Shown here piece by piece: positions 54,223 through 63,402 of a DNA stretch of 64,000 nt; positions within the stretch are counted from its first letter, which is position 1, and every line of letters starts with the position of its first letter. The DNA comes from Pseudomonas sp. AFG_SD02_1510_Pfu_092. GTDB taxonomy: Bacteria; Pseudomonadota; Gammaproteobacteria; Pseudomonadales; Pseudomonadaceae. The notes beneath the pieces are model-generated. The model was not told the DNA's origin. It saw nothing but the letters and a program-made list of their open reading frames with translations, and ran no database searches. The stretch covers positions 1 to 64,000 of the forward strand of contig NZ_PUQD01000001.1 of the NCBI RefSeq assembly GCF_003331055.1. The letters run 5' to 3'. The translations under genes and the position numbers were made by a program.

Positions 54223-54351
54223 CTACTCCCCCTTTTTATGCTTGTGGGGTTTCAGGTCTGGGTGATCCTTCTGCTTCTCAGGCGTGACCCGCTGCCTCTT
54301 GTCCGGAGTGCCATCTTCGTTGGTGCGTTTAGGGCCTGGCTTGATGCTCAT
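54223..54351 (-). CDS. Small basic protein of 42 residues, unrecognised
   Basis: Starts at 54351 behind AGGAAATTTGC, a good ribosome-binding site. It reads MSIKPGPKRTNEDGTP..., then an alternating Lys/Arg/Pro/His-rich body, with a KPHKHKKGE end. Nearly half of the residues are Lys, Arg, His or Pro, there is no hydrophobic core, so it is likely disordered and may bind nucleic acid or metal. The ribosome-binding site and adjacent terminator make it a convincing small gene. I do not recognise a family. Confidence 0.7.
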   Translation of the reverse strand: MSIKPGPKRTNEDGTPDKRQRVTPEKQKDHPDLKPHKHKKGE

Positions 54352-54474
54352 GCAAATTTCCTTTTCCGCTTGGGTTGTTGAGTACTGCTATGTAGTTAGT
54401 CGAGCTTCTGGCTGCTGTCAAAGCAGCTCGATGTGGAATCGCTATCGACCTCACGTGTTCAGCCCGTTGCAGCA

Positions 54475-56172
54475 TTAGAGGCCTGAGTAGGTGCTTCCGG
54501 TCAAAGTCTTGCAAGGGGCAGTAAAATCAAGAGCTGAGCGATACGAGGATGTCTGGACGTTCATCATCCCGAGTACGGTGTGGAACAGGTTGTCGTGGCT
54601 CAGTGGCGAGCTCGTCTGTGCTTTCAAGCAGCCCACATTGAGGCGTTCGCTTTTCGCGAGAGAATCAGACATCCAGAGCACCAATGGCACCTTGGTTTGC
54701 TCATCTGGGGCCATCGCATAGGGCAGCCCATGCAGGTAAAGACCACCCTCTCCCAGTGACTCTCCGTGATCTGAGACGTACATGAGCGCAGTGTCGAATT
54801 TGGTATTCGCAGCCAGGATGTCGATCAGCCCGGCCGTCACGTAGTCGGTGTAGAGGATCGAATTGTCGTAGGCATTGATCACCTCCTGCTGCTTACATTT
54901 GTCGAGCTCATTGGTCTCGCAGACCGGCCCGAATTTCTTGAACTGCGGGGGGTAGCGCTTGTAGTAGGCCGGGCCGTGACTACCTTTGTAGTGGAGCACC
55001 AGGACTGCATCGCCTTCCTGACGCTTGATGAAGTCCTCCATCTCCGAAAGCAGCACCCCGTCCTTGCACTCGTCGCTGGTACACAGTTGAGCATCTGCGT
55101 GTTGGGTAGCCTTGTGGTTTGGCACCCGATCACAGACCCCTTTGCAGCCCGAATTGTTATCAGTCCACATGACACTGATGCCTGCCCGCTGAAGCACATC
55201 GAGCAGCCCTTCTCGGCTCTTGGCCAAGCCGTCCTTGTACTCATCCCTCCCGACGTCCAAGAACATGCATGGCAGGGAAACCGCAGTGGCAGTGCCGCAC
55301 GAGCTCACATTCGAGAAGCTGATGACATTGCGCTTTTCCAGCTCTGGATTCGTATCGCGGGAGTAGCCATTAAGGGAGAAGTTGGCGGAACGTGCGGTTT
55401 CCCCCACTGCCAGTACCAGCAGCTTGGGTTTGCGAGCCGCTCCCTGCCTGGTCACCACGGCGTCGGTACCAATGGAGGTCAGCGCTTTCGGTGTGGCCAG
55501 CTTGCGTTTCAGGTAACCATGACCGGCAGCAAACAAATTGGTGGGAACCAGAATGAGCCGGATCTCCCGATTGTTGCGTAGGAGGGAGGCATAAGACTGG
55601 TACTGGCTCAGCACGATACCAGCAAGGGTTACCAGTGCGAGCGACAGGACGATGAGTCTGCTACCCAACGCTTTGGTCCAGGGCTTGCGTCGCAGGGGCA
55701 CCAGACAGATCAGGTAGACGGGCAATACCCCTACCATTGCCACCCAGAGGCCAAGTTTCCAGTTCAGTAGCTCGGACACCTCACCGACGTCGGTCTCCAC
55801 GACGTTGGTGAACATCGTGTAATCAATGACGATGCCGTAAGCACTCATGAAGTAGCTGGCGAACGACGCGCTGATCAGCACCAGGCACAGCAGAGGTTTT
55901 GCGAGTCTTGACCATGACAGCAAGCTAAGTACGGTGAACACCCAAACGAACACTACGACTGGCAGGCTGGCGGCGAGCAACCAGTTAACTTCATCAGTGT
56001 TGAATGCCAGGCGCCAGAGCACACGCCAAAGCTCAGCGTTCACGAACAACAACAACCAAAAAGTTACTAGCGCGATGAGTAAATTGGTGCTGATGCCTTC
56101 CTGTCTAACTTTGCGAATAGCATGGATCCATTTACTTAACAGGATGTGAACAATGGATTTAGAAGGTGTCAT
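54475..56172 (-). CDS. Phosphoethanolamine--lipid A transferase (EptA/MCR type)
   Basis: 565 residues. An N-terminal part with five membrane segments precedes a periplasmic sulfatase-fold domain. The zinc residues are visible as E258 in VGETARSANF and T294 in SCGTATAVSLPCMF (the nucleophile that carries phosphoethanolamine), with SDHGESLGEGGLYLHG near residue 465. Paired cysteines (GCKGVC, CTSDEC, CETNELDKC) fit the disulfides of this family. Such enzymes add phosphoethanolamine to lipid A and can lower polymyxin susceptibility; whether this one is expressed is unknown. It lies in accessory DNA. Confidence 0.93.
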   Translation of the reverse strand: MTPSKSIVHILLSKWIHAIRKVRQEGISTNLLIALVTFWLLLFVNAELWRVLWRLAFNTDEVNWLLAASLPVVVFVWVFTVLSLLSWSRLAKPLLCLVLISASFASYFMSAYGIVIDYTMFTNVVETDVGEVSELLNWKLGLWVAMVGVLPVYLICLVPLRRKPWTKALGSRLIVLSLALVTLAGIVLSQYQSYASLLRNNREIRLILVPTNLFAAGHGYLKRKLATPKALTSIGTDAVVTRQGAARKPKLLVLAVGETARSANFSLNGYSRDTNPELEKRNVISFSNVSSCGTATAVSLPCMFLDVGRDEYKDGLAKSREGLLDVLQRAGISVMWTDNNSGCKGVCDRVPNHKATQHADAQLCTSDECKDGVLLSEMEDFIKRQEGDAVLVLHYKGSHGPAYYKRYPPQFKKFGPVCETNELDKCKQQEVINAYDNSILYTDYVTAGLIDILAANTKFDTALMYVSDHGESLGEGGLYLHGLPYAMAPDEQTKVPLVLWMSDSLAKSERLNVGCLKAQTSSPLSHDNLFHTVLGMMNVQTSSYRSALDFTAPCKTLTGSTYSGL

Positions 56173-56661
56173 TATCAAACTCTAGGGAGCTGCTCATCCA
56201 TGGCGCTGGTTATGAATAGTCGGGAGCTAAACGGCAAGCCATCGACAGACACTGAGCGAATCAGGCCGTACAGAGCGCCAGAGACCTTGATCCCCTTAGC
56301 CTGAGGACGCTTAGGATGTGTGAGGCATAGGATTAAATGAGAAATTAGCTCTCGCTAGGCGCATTATTTCCGCCACACGATAACGTCATGATGACTTCGC
56401 GATTACAATGCTGACAGAATCGCGATAATGACTTTTTCGATTGTAAATGCTCAGGCTATGATAAAAAATCGGACAGGTCCGACTCTTTGAGTAGTCAATG
56501 CCATCTGGCGAATTAAATTAAATTTCATAAACAAACCAGCTTCGTTTTGTCGTACGCTAATTTTGAACTTTTACTTTAACTTAAAAGTCATTCTAACGAG
56601 CAGAACACTTCTTTCACCTTTTGCTCGTGCTGATGTCACCTATCGATGAGGGACGAATACC
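56173..56661. other. AT-rich divergent promoter region with an imperfect direct repeat
   Basis: About 490 bases, visibly AT-rich. ATGACTTCGCGATTACAATG (56391 on) is repeated imperfectly 37 bases later as ATGACTTTTTCGATTGTAAA (56428 on), both ending in ATGCT. Their spacing, about 3.5 helix turns, could suit a two-component response regulator. Between it and the zinc-ribbon gene is CTTTAACTTAAAAG near 56572. No gene is supported. Confidence 0.6.
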
Positions 56662-57009
56662 ATGAGTTTTCTCAAAAATTTATTGGGCGGCCACCACGGC
56701 CGTGGCAACCACGGCGGTGGCAAGCATCACGGTAGTGGGCACGGGAGTGATCGACATGACCGGCATGGTCGCTTCGAGCAGCAGCAATCCTGCGACAGTA
56801 ATGACCGGGTGATTGAGGATGGTCGCGTAATAGCTCAAGCCCCAATCAAAGATCTGCAGACTTGCAGGCACTGCCGGACCGCAAACGCCCCGTCCGCACG
56901 CTTTTGTCTAAACTGCGGAACACCACTATCGAGTGGTTGCACGGCCTGCGGCTCATCCCTGACAGCAGGAGCAAAATTCTGCAGCCAGTGCGGCCAAGCC
57001 ACCCATTAG
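56662..57009 (+). CDS. His/Gly-rich double zinc-ribbon protein
   Basis: 115 residues. An N-terminal stretch (residues 9-37) is made of His, Gly, Arg and Asp (GGHHGRGNHGGGKHHGSGHG). The C-terminal half holds two CxxC...CxxC zinc ribbons (CRHCRTANAPSARFCLNCG and CTACGSSLTAGAKFCSQCG). It looks like a metal-binding accessory of the CDF transporter 55 bases downstream. No signal peptide. I do not know a named family with this layout. Confidence 0.82.
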   Translation: MSFLKNLLGGHHGRGNHGGGKHHGSGHGSDRHDRHGRFEQQQSCDSNDRVIEDGRVIAQAPIKDLQTCRHCRTANAPSARFCLNCGTPLSSGCTACGSSLTAGAKFCSQCGQATH

Positions 57010-57064
57010 CGCATGGCCACACTGGAAATCCAACGCGACCACTACCCTGTGCAAGGAGAAATAC

Positions 57065-57970
57065 GTGGGATCGAATCATGATCATGGCAGTGCCGCGCTT
57101 CGTGAGGGGCATCAGAAGAAACTAGTCATGGCATTGGTCCTGACCGGTAGCTTCATGATCGCTGAAGTGATCGGCGCATGGATTACCGGCAGCCTGGCGT
57201 TGCTGTCGGATGCGTCTCACATGTTCACCGACACCGCCGCTTTGGCAATTTCGTTGATTGCGCTTCAGATCGCAAAGCGGCCGGCGGATCAGAAAAGAAC
57301 CTTTGGCTATGCGCGGTTGGAGATCCTAGCCTCCACGTTCAACGCCGTGCTGCTCTTCCTGGTGGCGATGTACATCTTGTACGAGGCCTACCAGCGCTTC
57401 TTCATGCCGGCGGAGATCGCCACCGGGGCGATGATGTGGATCGCAATTGTCGGCCTGATCATCAACCTGATTTCAATGCGACTGCTGGCATCTGCCAGCA
57501 ACGAGAGCCTCAACGTCAAAGGCGCCTACCTCGAAGTCTGGAGCGACATGCTCGGATCGTTGGGCGTGATCATCGCAGCCCTCATTATCCGCTTTACCGG
57601 CTGGACCTGGGTCGACACGGTTGTCGCCGTAGCGATCGGCCTTTGGGTATTGCCGCGGACTTGGCAATTGCTTCGAGAGAGCCTGGGGATTCTTATGGAA
57701 GGTGTACCCCGGGGGCTCAACGTGGCGGCAATCGAGGCCACGATCCTCAAGGTCGACGGCGTCACGGATGTCCATGACTTGCACGTTTGGGCCGTCAGCA
57801 GCGGAAGCAACGTGATGACGTCGCACGTGGTCGTCCGAGACGCAGCAGATGGAGATGCTGTGCTAGCGGCCGTCGTGGATGCAGTCAGCGACGCGTTCGA
57901 AATCCATCACTGCACCATTCAGATCGAGCGCGCAGCTTTCCACGAGAACGTTCCGTCGCCGTCGCATTGA
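57065..57970 (+). CDS. czcD: CzcD-type cation diffusion facilitator
   Basis: 301 residues with six membrane segments and a C-terminal cytoplasmic domain. Metal ligands appear as D49, H52 and D56 region in LLSDASHMFTDTAA of TM2 and D in EVWSDMLGSLG of TM5. HxH-rich N-terminus (SNHDHG). It exports Zn2+, Cd2+ or Co2+ from the cytoplasm to the periplasm in exchange for protons. It begins with GTG behind AAGGAGAAATAC. It follows the zinc-ribbon gene and ends 92 bases before the Tn end. Confidence 0.92.
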   Translation: MGSNHDHGSAALREGHQKKLVMALVLTGSFMIAEVIGAWITGSLALLSDASHMFTDTAALAISLIALQIAKRPADQKRTFGYARLEILASTFNAVLLFLVAMYILYEAYQRFFMPAEIATGAMMWIAIVGLIINLISMRLLASASNESLNVKGAYLEVWSDMLGSLGVIIAALIIRFTGWTWVDTVVAVAIGLWVLPRTWQLLRESLGILMEGVPRGLNVAAIEATILKVDGVTDVHDLHVWAVSSGSNVMTSHVVVRDAADGDAVLAAVVDAVSDAFEIHHCTIQIERAAFHENVPSPSH

Positions 57971-58062
57971 TCGGCCGGTAGACACCTGATCAACACACCG
58001 CCGCCAACGTCGGGGGGGTGTTGTCGAGGAAAGGTAAGGATGGATAGGCGACAGCAGAAGCA

Positions 58063-58100
58063 GGGGGGCTCGCAGAATTCGGAAAAAATCGTACGCTAAG
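58063..58100. repeat. 38-bp terminal inverted repeat of the transposon
   Basis: It starts GGGGGGCTCGCAGAATTC and ends GGAAAAAATCGTACGCTAAG. From position 9 to 38 it matches the Tn501 repeat as I recall it; the first eight bases differ slightly (GGGGGGCT in place of GGGGGAAC). The tnpA stop codon lies inside it. Confidence 0.92.
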
Positions 58101-61062
58101 GTTTTCCGGGCATCCGTAGGGGCCGAAACTTCCCGTCTTCCAGTCTGCGGCTCTGCCGCCAGACGTAATCGCCGGTGAGGTTGATGTGCTCCCAGCCCAG
58201 CGGCGACAGGAATTGCAGCAGCTCGCCGTCCACCGGCTTGCCGGCCTCGACCAACCCCTGGGTGGCGCGCTCCAGGTACACCGTGTTCCACAGCACGATA
58301 GCCGCCGTCACCAGGTTGAGGCCGCTGGCCCGGTAGCGCTGCTGCTCGAAGCTCCGATCCCTGATTTCCCCAAGGCGGTTGAAGAACACCGCCCTGGCCA
58401 GCGAGTTGCGCGCCTCACCTTTGTTCAGGCCGGCATGCACGCGGCGGCGCAGCTCAACACTTTGCAGCCAGTCTAGGATGAACAGCGTGCGTTCGATCCG
58501 GCCCAGCTCGCGCAGGGCCACGGCCAGGCCGTTCTGGCGCGGATAGCTGCCGAGCTTGCGCAGCATCAGCGAGGCAGTGACGGTGCCCTGTTTGATCGAG
58601 CTGGCCAGGCGCAGGATGTCGTCCCAATGGGCGCGGACGTGCTTGATGTTCAGGGTGCCGCCGATCAGCGGCCGCAGCGTCGGGTAGGTCTGCACGCCCT
58701 GCGGCACGTACAGCTTGGTTTCGCCGAGGTCGCGGATGCGCGGCGCGAAACGGAAGCCCAGCAGGTGCATCAGGGCGAAGACGTGATCGGTGAAGCCGGC
58801 CGTGTCGGTGTAGTGCTCCTCGATCCGCAGGTCGGACTCGTGGTACAGCAGGCCGTCGAGCACATAGGTGGAATCGCGCACGCCGACATTCACCACGCGG
58901 GTGCTGAACGGCGCGTACTGGTCGGAGATATGGGTGTAGAACAGCCGTCCCGGCTCACTGCCGTACTTCGGGTTGACGTGTCCGGTGCTCTCGCCCCGGC
59001 CGCCAGCCCGGAAACGCTGGCCATCGGAGGATGAGGTGGTGCCGTCGCCCCAGTGGGCGGCGAAGGCATGCTGGTACTGGTGGTTGACCAGCTCGGCCAG
59101 GGCCGCCGAATAGGTCTCGTCGCGGATGTGCCAGGCTTGCAGCCAGGACAGCTTGGCGTAGGTCAGACCGGGGCTCGACTCGGCCATCTTGGTCAGCCCG
59201 AGGTTGATCGCATCACCGAGGATCGCGGACAGCAGCAACGTCCGGTCTTTGGCCTCGGCCCCGTCCTTCAGGTGGGTGAAGTGGCGGCTGAAGCCCGTCC
59301 AGTCGTCCACGTCCATCAGCAGTTCGGTGATCTTGATGCGCGGCAGTAACTGACTGGTCTGGTCGATCAGCGCCTGCGCCCGATCCGGCACCGCCGCATC
59401 CAGCGGGGTGATCTTCAACCCGGACTCGGTGAGGATGGCATCGGGCAGCTCGTTGTCCTTGGCCAGGCGGGCGACAGTGGCCAACTGCTCGTCCAGCAGC
59501 TGCAAGCGCTCTTCCAGATACTGGTCGCTGTTCGGGTTGATCGCCAGCGGCAGGGCCTGTTCCCGCTTGAGCGCGGCGAACTTCTCGGCCGGCAACAGGT
59601 AGTCGTCGAAGTCGCGGAACTGCCGCGAGCCCTTGACCCAGATGTCGCCGGAGCGCAGGGCGTTCTTCAGCTCGGACAGGGCGCAGATTTCGTAGAAGCG
59701 CCGGTCGAGGCCTTCCGGGGTGATCACCAGTGGCTTCCAGCGCGGCTTGATGAAGGCGGTGGGAGCATCGGCCGGCACCTTGCGCAGGTTGTCGGCGTTC
59801 ATCTCGCGCAGCGTCTGCACGGCTGCCAGCACGCCCTGCGCGGCCGGGGCGGCGCGCAGCTCCAATACCTCCAGCAGAGCCGGCGTGTAGCGGCGCAGGG
59901 TGGCGAAGTTCTCGCCGACCAGGTGCAGGTGGTCGAAGCCCTCCGGCCGGGCCAGCAGCTCGGCTTCGCTGACGCTCTCGGTGAACTCGTCCCAGGGGAT
60001 CACCGCCTCGATGGCGGCATAGGGGTCGCTGCCGGCTTCCTTGGCCTCCAGCAGCGCCTGGCCGATCTTGGAGTACAGGCGCACCTTGTCGTTGATCGCC
60101 TTGCCCTGCTTCTGGAACTGCTGCTGATGCTTGTGCTTCGCGCCGCTGAACAGCTTGACTAGGATGCGGTCGTGCAGATCCACCAGCTCATCAATCACGG
60201 TTGCAGTGCTCTCCAGCACCACGGCGGCCAGGGTCGCATAGCGCCGCTGCGGCTCGAACTTGCCGAGGTCTTTGGGCGTCATCTGCCCACCCTCGCGGGC
60301 CAGCTTGAGCAGGCGGTTCTGGTGGATGTGCCGGCCCAGGACTTCGGGCAAGTCCACCAGCTGAAATGTCTTCAGCCGCTCGATGTGCTCAAGCATGTGC
60401 CGAGAGTTGGGTTTCAGCGGTGCCTGGCGCAGCCAGGTCAACCAGGTGATGCTGCTGCCGGCCTTGAGCTTCAACAGCTCGTCCAGCTTGGCCCGATGCG
60501 AGTCCGTGAGCGGTTCAACCAGGGCGCGGTAGACCCGCCGATTGGCCCGTGCAATGGCCTCCGAGCAAGCCCGGTCGATCACGCTCAACGCCGGCAGGAT
60601 GCGTCGCTTCTGCCGCAGGCTCTCCAGCGCCTGGCCGGCCAGCAGCAAGCCCTTGTCGGTCTGCTGGGCCAGTTCGGTCAGCTCGCGCACCAGGGCGCGG
60701 AAGTCGGACAGGCCGAACGGGGCCAGTTGAAGGTAGGTGCGCAGTTCCTGGGCGTGCTCGCGACGGGTCACATCGCGCTCGCCGTACTTCGTCCAACTCG
60801 CCGGATCGGTCTGGACTTGCTTGGCCACCCACAGGATGACCGGTTCGGGCAGCTCGCTGTCAGTGCCCAACGCATAGCCGGGGTAGCGCAGCAGGCAGAG
60901 TTGCACGGCGAAGCCGAGGCGGTTGGCGTCGCCGCGCCGCTGACGGATCAGCGACAGGTCGGAGTCGTTGAAGGTGTAGTAGCGGATCAGGTCATCCTGG
61001 CTTTCTGGCAACGCGAGCAGGGTGCCCCGCTCCGTGGCCGAGAGGATCAAGCGACGCGGCAT
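58096..61062 (-). CDS. tnpA: Tn3-family transposase TnpA
   Basis: A 988-residue transposase of the Tn21/Tn501 subgroup, full length ([16 protein letters not shown] at the start, MPGKP at the end). It joins the transposon ends in a replicative cointegrate reaction. The stop codon TAG lies within the terminal repeat. Three bases separate it from tnpR. No frameshift or internal stop is visible, so it should be active. Confidence 0.98.
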   Translation of the reverse strand: MPRRLILSATERGTLLALPESQDDLIRYYTFNDSDLSLIRQRRGDANRLGFAVQLCLLRYPGYALGTDSELPEPVILWVAKQVQTDPASWTKYGERDVTRREHAQELRTYLQLAPFGLSDFRALVRELTELAQQTDKGLLLAGQALESLRQKRRILPALSVIDRACSEAIARANRRVYRALVEPLTDSHRAKLDELLKLKAGSSITWLTWLRQAPLKPNSRHMLEHIERLKTFQLVDLPEVLGRHIHQNRLLKLAREGGQMTPKDLGKFEPQRRYATLAAVVLESTATVIDELVDLHDRILVKLFSGAKHKHQQQFQKQGKAINDKVRLYSKIGQALLEAKEAGSDPYAAIEAVIPWDEFTESVSEAELLARPEGFDHLHLVGENFATLRRYTPALLEVLELRAAPAAQGVLAAVQTLREMNADNLRKVPADAPTAFIKPRWKPLVITPEGLDRRFYEICALSELKNALRSGDIWVKGSRQFRDFDDYLLPAEKFAALKREQALPLAINPNSDQYLEERLQLLDEQLATVARLAKDNELPDAILTESGLKITPLDAAVPDRAQALIDQTSQLLPRIKITELLMDVDDWTGFSRHFTHLKDGAEAKDRTLLLSAILGDAINLGLTKMAESSPGLTYAKLSWLQAWHIRDETYSAALAELVNHQYQHAFAAHWGDGTTSSSDGQRFRAGGRGESTGHVNPKYGSEPGRLFYTHISDQYAPFSTRVVNVGVRDSTYVLDGLLYHESDLRIEEHYTDTAGFTDHVFALMHLLGFRFAPRIRDLGETKLYVPQGVQTYPTLRPLIGGTLNIKHVRAHWDDILRLASSIKQGTVTASLMLRKLGSYPRQNGLAVALRELGRIERTLFILDWLQSVELRRRVHAGLNKGEARNSLARAVFFNRLGEIRDRSFEQQRYRASGLNLVTAAIVLWNTVYLERATQGLVEAGKPVDGELLQFLSPLGWEHINLTGDYVWRQSRRLEDGKFRPLRMPGKP

Positions 61063-61065
61063 GTG

Positions 61066-61626
61066 TCAGTCGTCCGTGCGGAGGTACTGGTAGAGGGTTT
61101 CCCGGCTGATGTTGAACTCGCGGGCAAGCTGCGCCTTGGGCTCGCCGGCCGTCGCTCGCTGCCGCAGGGTAGCAGCCTGCTCATCGGACAGGGCTTTCTT
61201 GCGGCCCCGGTACGCGCCACGCTGCTTGGCCAAGGTGATGCCCTCACGCTGCCGCTCGCGGATCAGGGCGCGCTCGAACTCAGCGAAGGCCCCCATCACC
61301 GACAGCATCAGGTTGGCCATCGGCGAGTCCTCGCCAGTGAACACCAGGCCCTCCTTCAGGAACTCGATGCGCACGCCGCGTTGAGTCAGCTTCTGTACCA
61401 AGCGACGCAGGTCATCGAGGTTGCGGGCCAGCCGGTCCATGCTGTGCACCACCACTGTATCGCCTTCGCGGACGAAGCTCAGCAGCGCTTCGAGCTGGGG
61501 GCGCTGGGTGTCCTTGCCCGATGCCTTGTCGGTGAACACCTTGCTCACCTGTGTCTGTTCCAGCTGGCGTTCCGGGTTCTGGTCGAAGCTGCTGACCCGG
61601 ACGTAGCCGATGCGGTGCCCCTGCAC
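61066..61626 (-). CDS. tnpR: Serine resolvase TnpR
   Basis: 186 residues. The nucleophile is S12 in IGYVRVSSFDQN; other active-site stretches are SMDRLARNLDDL near residue 65 and GAFAEFERALIRERQ near 110. A C-terminal helix-turn-helix (AQLAREFNISRETLYQYLR) binds res. It resolves cointegrates made by TnpA. It starts 175 bases from the EAL gene, and that gap is the res site. Confidence 0.97.
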   Translation of the reverse strand: MQGHRIGYVRVSSFDQNPERQLEQTQVSKVFTDKASGKDTQRPQLEALLSFVREGDTVVVHSMDRLARNLDDLRRLVQKLTQRGVRIEFLKEGLVFTGEDSPMANLMLSVMGAFAEFERALIRERQREGITLAKQRGAYRGRKKALSDEQAATLRQRATAGEPKAQLAREFNISRETLYQYLRTDD

Positions 61627-61639
61627 GATGTCTCCTTGG

Positions 61640-61800
61640 TTGAAGGCGGCTTAAGTGCTCCTTCTGTTCCGTTGTGCCTCAAACCCCGTTTCTGTCAGGC
61701 TGAAATCTATGACCTTCGCAGGCATGTGTCAAAAATGCGAAAGATGACTCTATTCTGACTAAGCGGCGCGGCCCTGCCTGACATCCAGTTAGGGTATGCC
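61640..61800. promoter_or_regulatory. res site (resolution site) between tnpR and the EAL gene
   Basis: The gap of about 170 bases before tnpR holds several copies of a TGTCA/TGACA-type motif: CTGTCAGGCTGAAATC near 61695, GTGTCAAAAATGCG near 61726, and CTGACATCCAGTTAGGGTAT near 61780, in line with three resolvase subsites. The tnpR promoter must lie here too. Subsite borders were not determined. Confidence 0.75.
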
Positions 61801-62790
61801 TCAATCTGACGGTAGCGAGTCGCAGGCGTTCGGATCGGCATCGGTTTCGTTCCCTGTCTTGGCACGCGCTTCGAAGCGTTGATAACACTCCAACCCGCAG
61901 AAGTGCTCGACGTATTCCGCGCCTTCCGGGGTGAAGGCGGCATCGAGCGGGATTTCCTTGCAGCACACGCAGCAACTGGTGGTGGTCGAGTCACTTGCAT
62001 TCATGGTGGCACCCCTCCATTGACTGACGAAGACGGCGAATGCCGCCGCCGGCATTGGCTTCGCGAACAGGAAGCCTTGTCCTGTGTCGCAGTCCGCTTG
62101 TCGCAATAGATCAAGACTCGCCGATGTTTCCACGCCTTCAGCCACCACATCCATGCCCAGCCCGTGCGCAAGCTGAATCACGGTGTGCACGATGGTTTGG
62201 TCGCGGCGGTCGTTGGCGAGCCCGGCGACAAACGATTGGTCGATCTTGAGCGTGCTGATTGGGCAGCACTTCAGATGTTGCAGACAGGAATACCCCGTCC
62301 CGAAGTCATCGGCGGCGAAGCGCACACCGATCTGCCGCAAGGCGTCCAGGGCGGGGAAGATCGCCGGATCACCAAACGCGACCGATTCGGTCAGCTCGAT
62401 TTCGAGATACTCGGCGGGCAACTCGGCATCAGCCAGCACGCCCTTTACCCACCCGTCGAAGTCCGGTCCCACTTGGCTCGCCGAAGCATTGACGGCCAGC
62501 CGGAACGGTCGCCATGCCAGCATTCGCCAGTCACGCATCTGGCGGCAGGCTTCGCCCAGCACCCAAGCGCCGATTTCAGGCATCAGGCCGGACGATTCGA
62601 CCACGGGCAGGAACTGGCCCGGTGGCAATAGTCCAAGCGTCGGATGACGCCAGCGCAACAGGGCTTCCGCGCCGACAATCCCACCACTGCGCAGATCGAC
62701 GACGGGCTGGTAGTGCAGTTCAAGCTGCCCGCGCTCGACCGCTTGGGCCAGTTCCGGCGTCGTCCATCCATCCGGCCGGAAAGCGCTCAT
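61801..62790 (-). CDS. EAL-domain c-di-GMP phosphodiesterase fused to DUF3330 (Tn501 Urf2-type)
   Basis: 329 residues. Residues 1-250 are an EAL domain with all catalytic marks: [11 protein letters not shown] (EAL), [10 protein letters not shown] (N), [27 protein letters not shown] and [11 protein letters not shown]. No GGDEF domain. From residue 263 a short cysteine-rich part ([11 protein letters not shown]...[12 protein letters not shown]) is the DUF3330 region. The ATG at 62790 overlaps the merE stop codon (ATGA). Its function in mercury transposons is not established. Confidence 0.93.
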   Translation of the reverse strand: MSAFRPDGWTTPELAQAVERGQLELHYQPVVDLRSGGIVGAEALLRWRHPTLGLLPPGQFLPVVESSGLMPEIGAWVLGEACRQMRDWRMLAWRPFRLAVNASASQVGPDFDGWVKGVLADAELPAEYLEIELTESVAFGDPAIFPALDALRQIGVRFAADDFGTGYSCLQHLKCCPISTLKIDQSFVAGLANDRRDQTIVHTVIQLAHGLGMDVVAEGVETSASLDLLRQADCDTGQGFLFAKPMPAAAFAVFVSQWRGATMNASDSTTTSCCVCCKEIPLDAAFTPEGAEYVEHFCGLECYQRFEARAKTGNETDADPNACDSLPSD

Positions 62791-63023
62791 TCTCTTTCCC
62801 TGAATGCCCGCAACGCCCGCGACAGGGACAGAAGGAACAGGCCGGTCAAACCGAGCGCCGCGATGACCCAATGCTCGCCGAGGAAAGCACCGGCGGTTGT
62901 GCCGGCCAGCACGACAGCGAGGATGGGCAGGTGGCAGGGGCAAGTCAGCACAGCCAGTCCGCCCCACAGGTAGCCGGTGATCGGTTTGTGCGTCTCGGAC
63001 GGCAAGCGCTCGGGGTTGTTCAT
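62787..63023 (-). CDS. merE: MerE, broad-spectrum mercury transporter
   Basis: 78 residues and two membrane segments ([41 protein letters not shown]). The vicinal cysteine pair CPC near residue 30 carries Hg(II) or methylmercury. It overlaps merD and the EAL gene by four bases on each side (ATGA), so the three are translationally coupled. Confidence 0.95.
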   Translation of the reverse strand: MNNPERLPSETHKPITGYLWGGLAVLTCPCHLPILAVVLAGTTAGAFLGEHWVIAALGLTGLFLLSLSRALRAFRERE

Positions 63024-63385
63024 GGCAGACTCTCCGCGTGCTGTGCCGGCTCGGTCGGCAGGGTGGCCAACTGCACTTCCAGATCGGCCAACGCTTCGCG
63101 CCGACGCTCGACGAACTGACGCAGCAGGGCAAGCTGCGCGGCCGCTTCGTCGCCGTCCGCCGCATCCAGCGCCCGGCACAGCCGCGCCAGCGCGTCGAGG
63201 CCGATGCCCGCCTCGAAGGCCGCCCGCACGAAGCACAGCCGTTGCAAGGCGGCGTCATCGAACAAGCCGTAGCCGCCTGGTGTGCACGCCACCGGGCGCA
63301 GCAATCCGCGCAGCAGGTAGTCGCGCACGATATGCACGCTCACCCCGGCATCAAGAGCCAGCCGGGACACCGTGTAGGCGTTCAT
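63020..63385 (-). CDS. merD: MerD, co-regulator of the mer operon
   Basis: 121 residues. An N-terminal MerR-like helix-turn-helix ([23 protein letters not shown]) and a coiled helical body ([20 protein letters not shown]). It lacks the metal-binding cysteines of MerR, which fits MerD, a protein that competes with MerR and lets the operon be turned off again. It starts 17 bases after the merA stop on the same strand. Confidence 0.95.
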   Translation of the reverse strand: MNAYTVSRLALDAGVSVHIVRDYLLRGLLRPVACTPGGYGLFDDAALQRLCFVRAAFEAGIGLDALARLCRALDAADGDEAAAQLALLRQFVERRREALADLEVQLATLPTEPAQHAESLP

Positions 63386-63402
63386 TGAACACCTCCTTTT
63401 TC

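Noticed and set aside
60172..61758. 528-residue open frame antisense to tnpA and tnpR
   Set aside because: Both sense genes are full length and well known.
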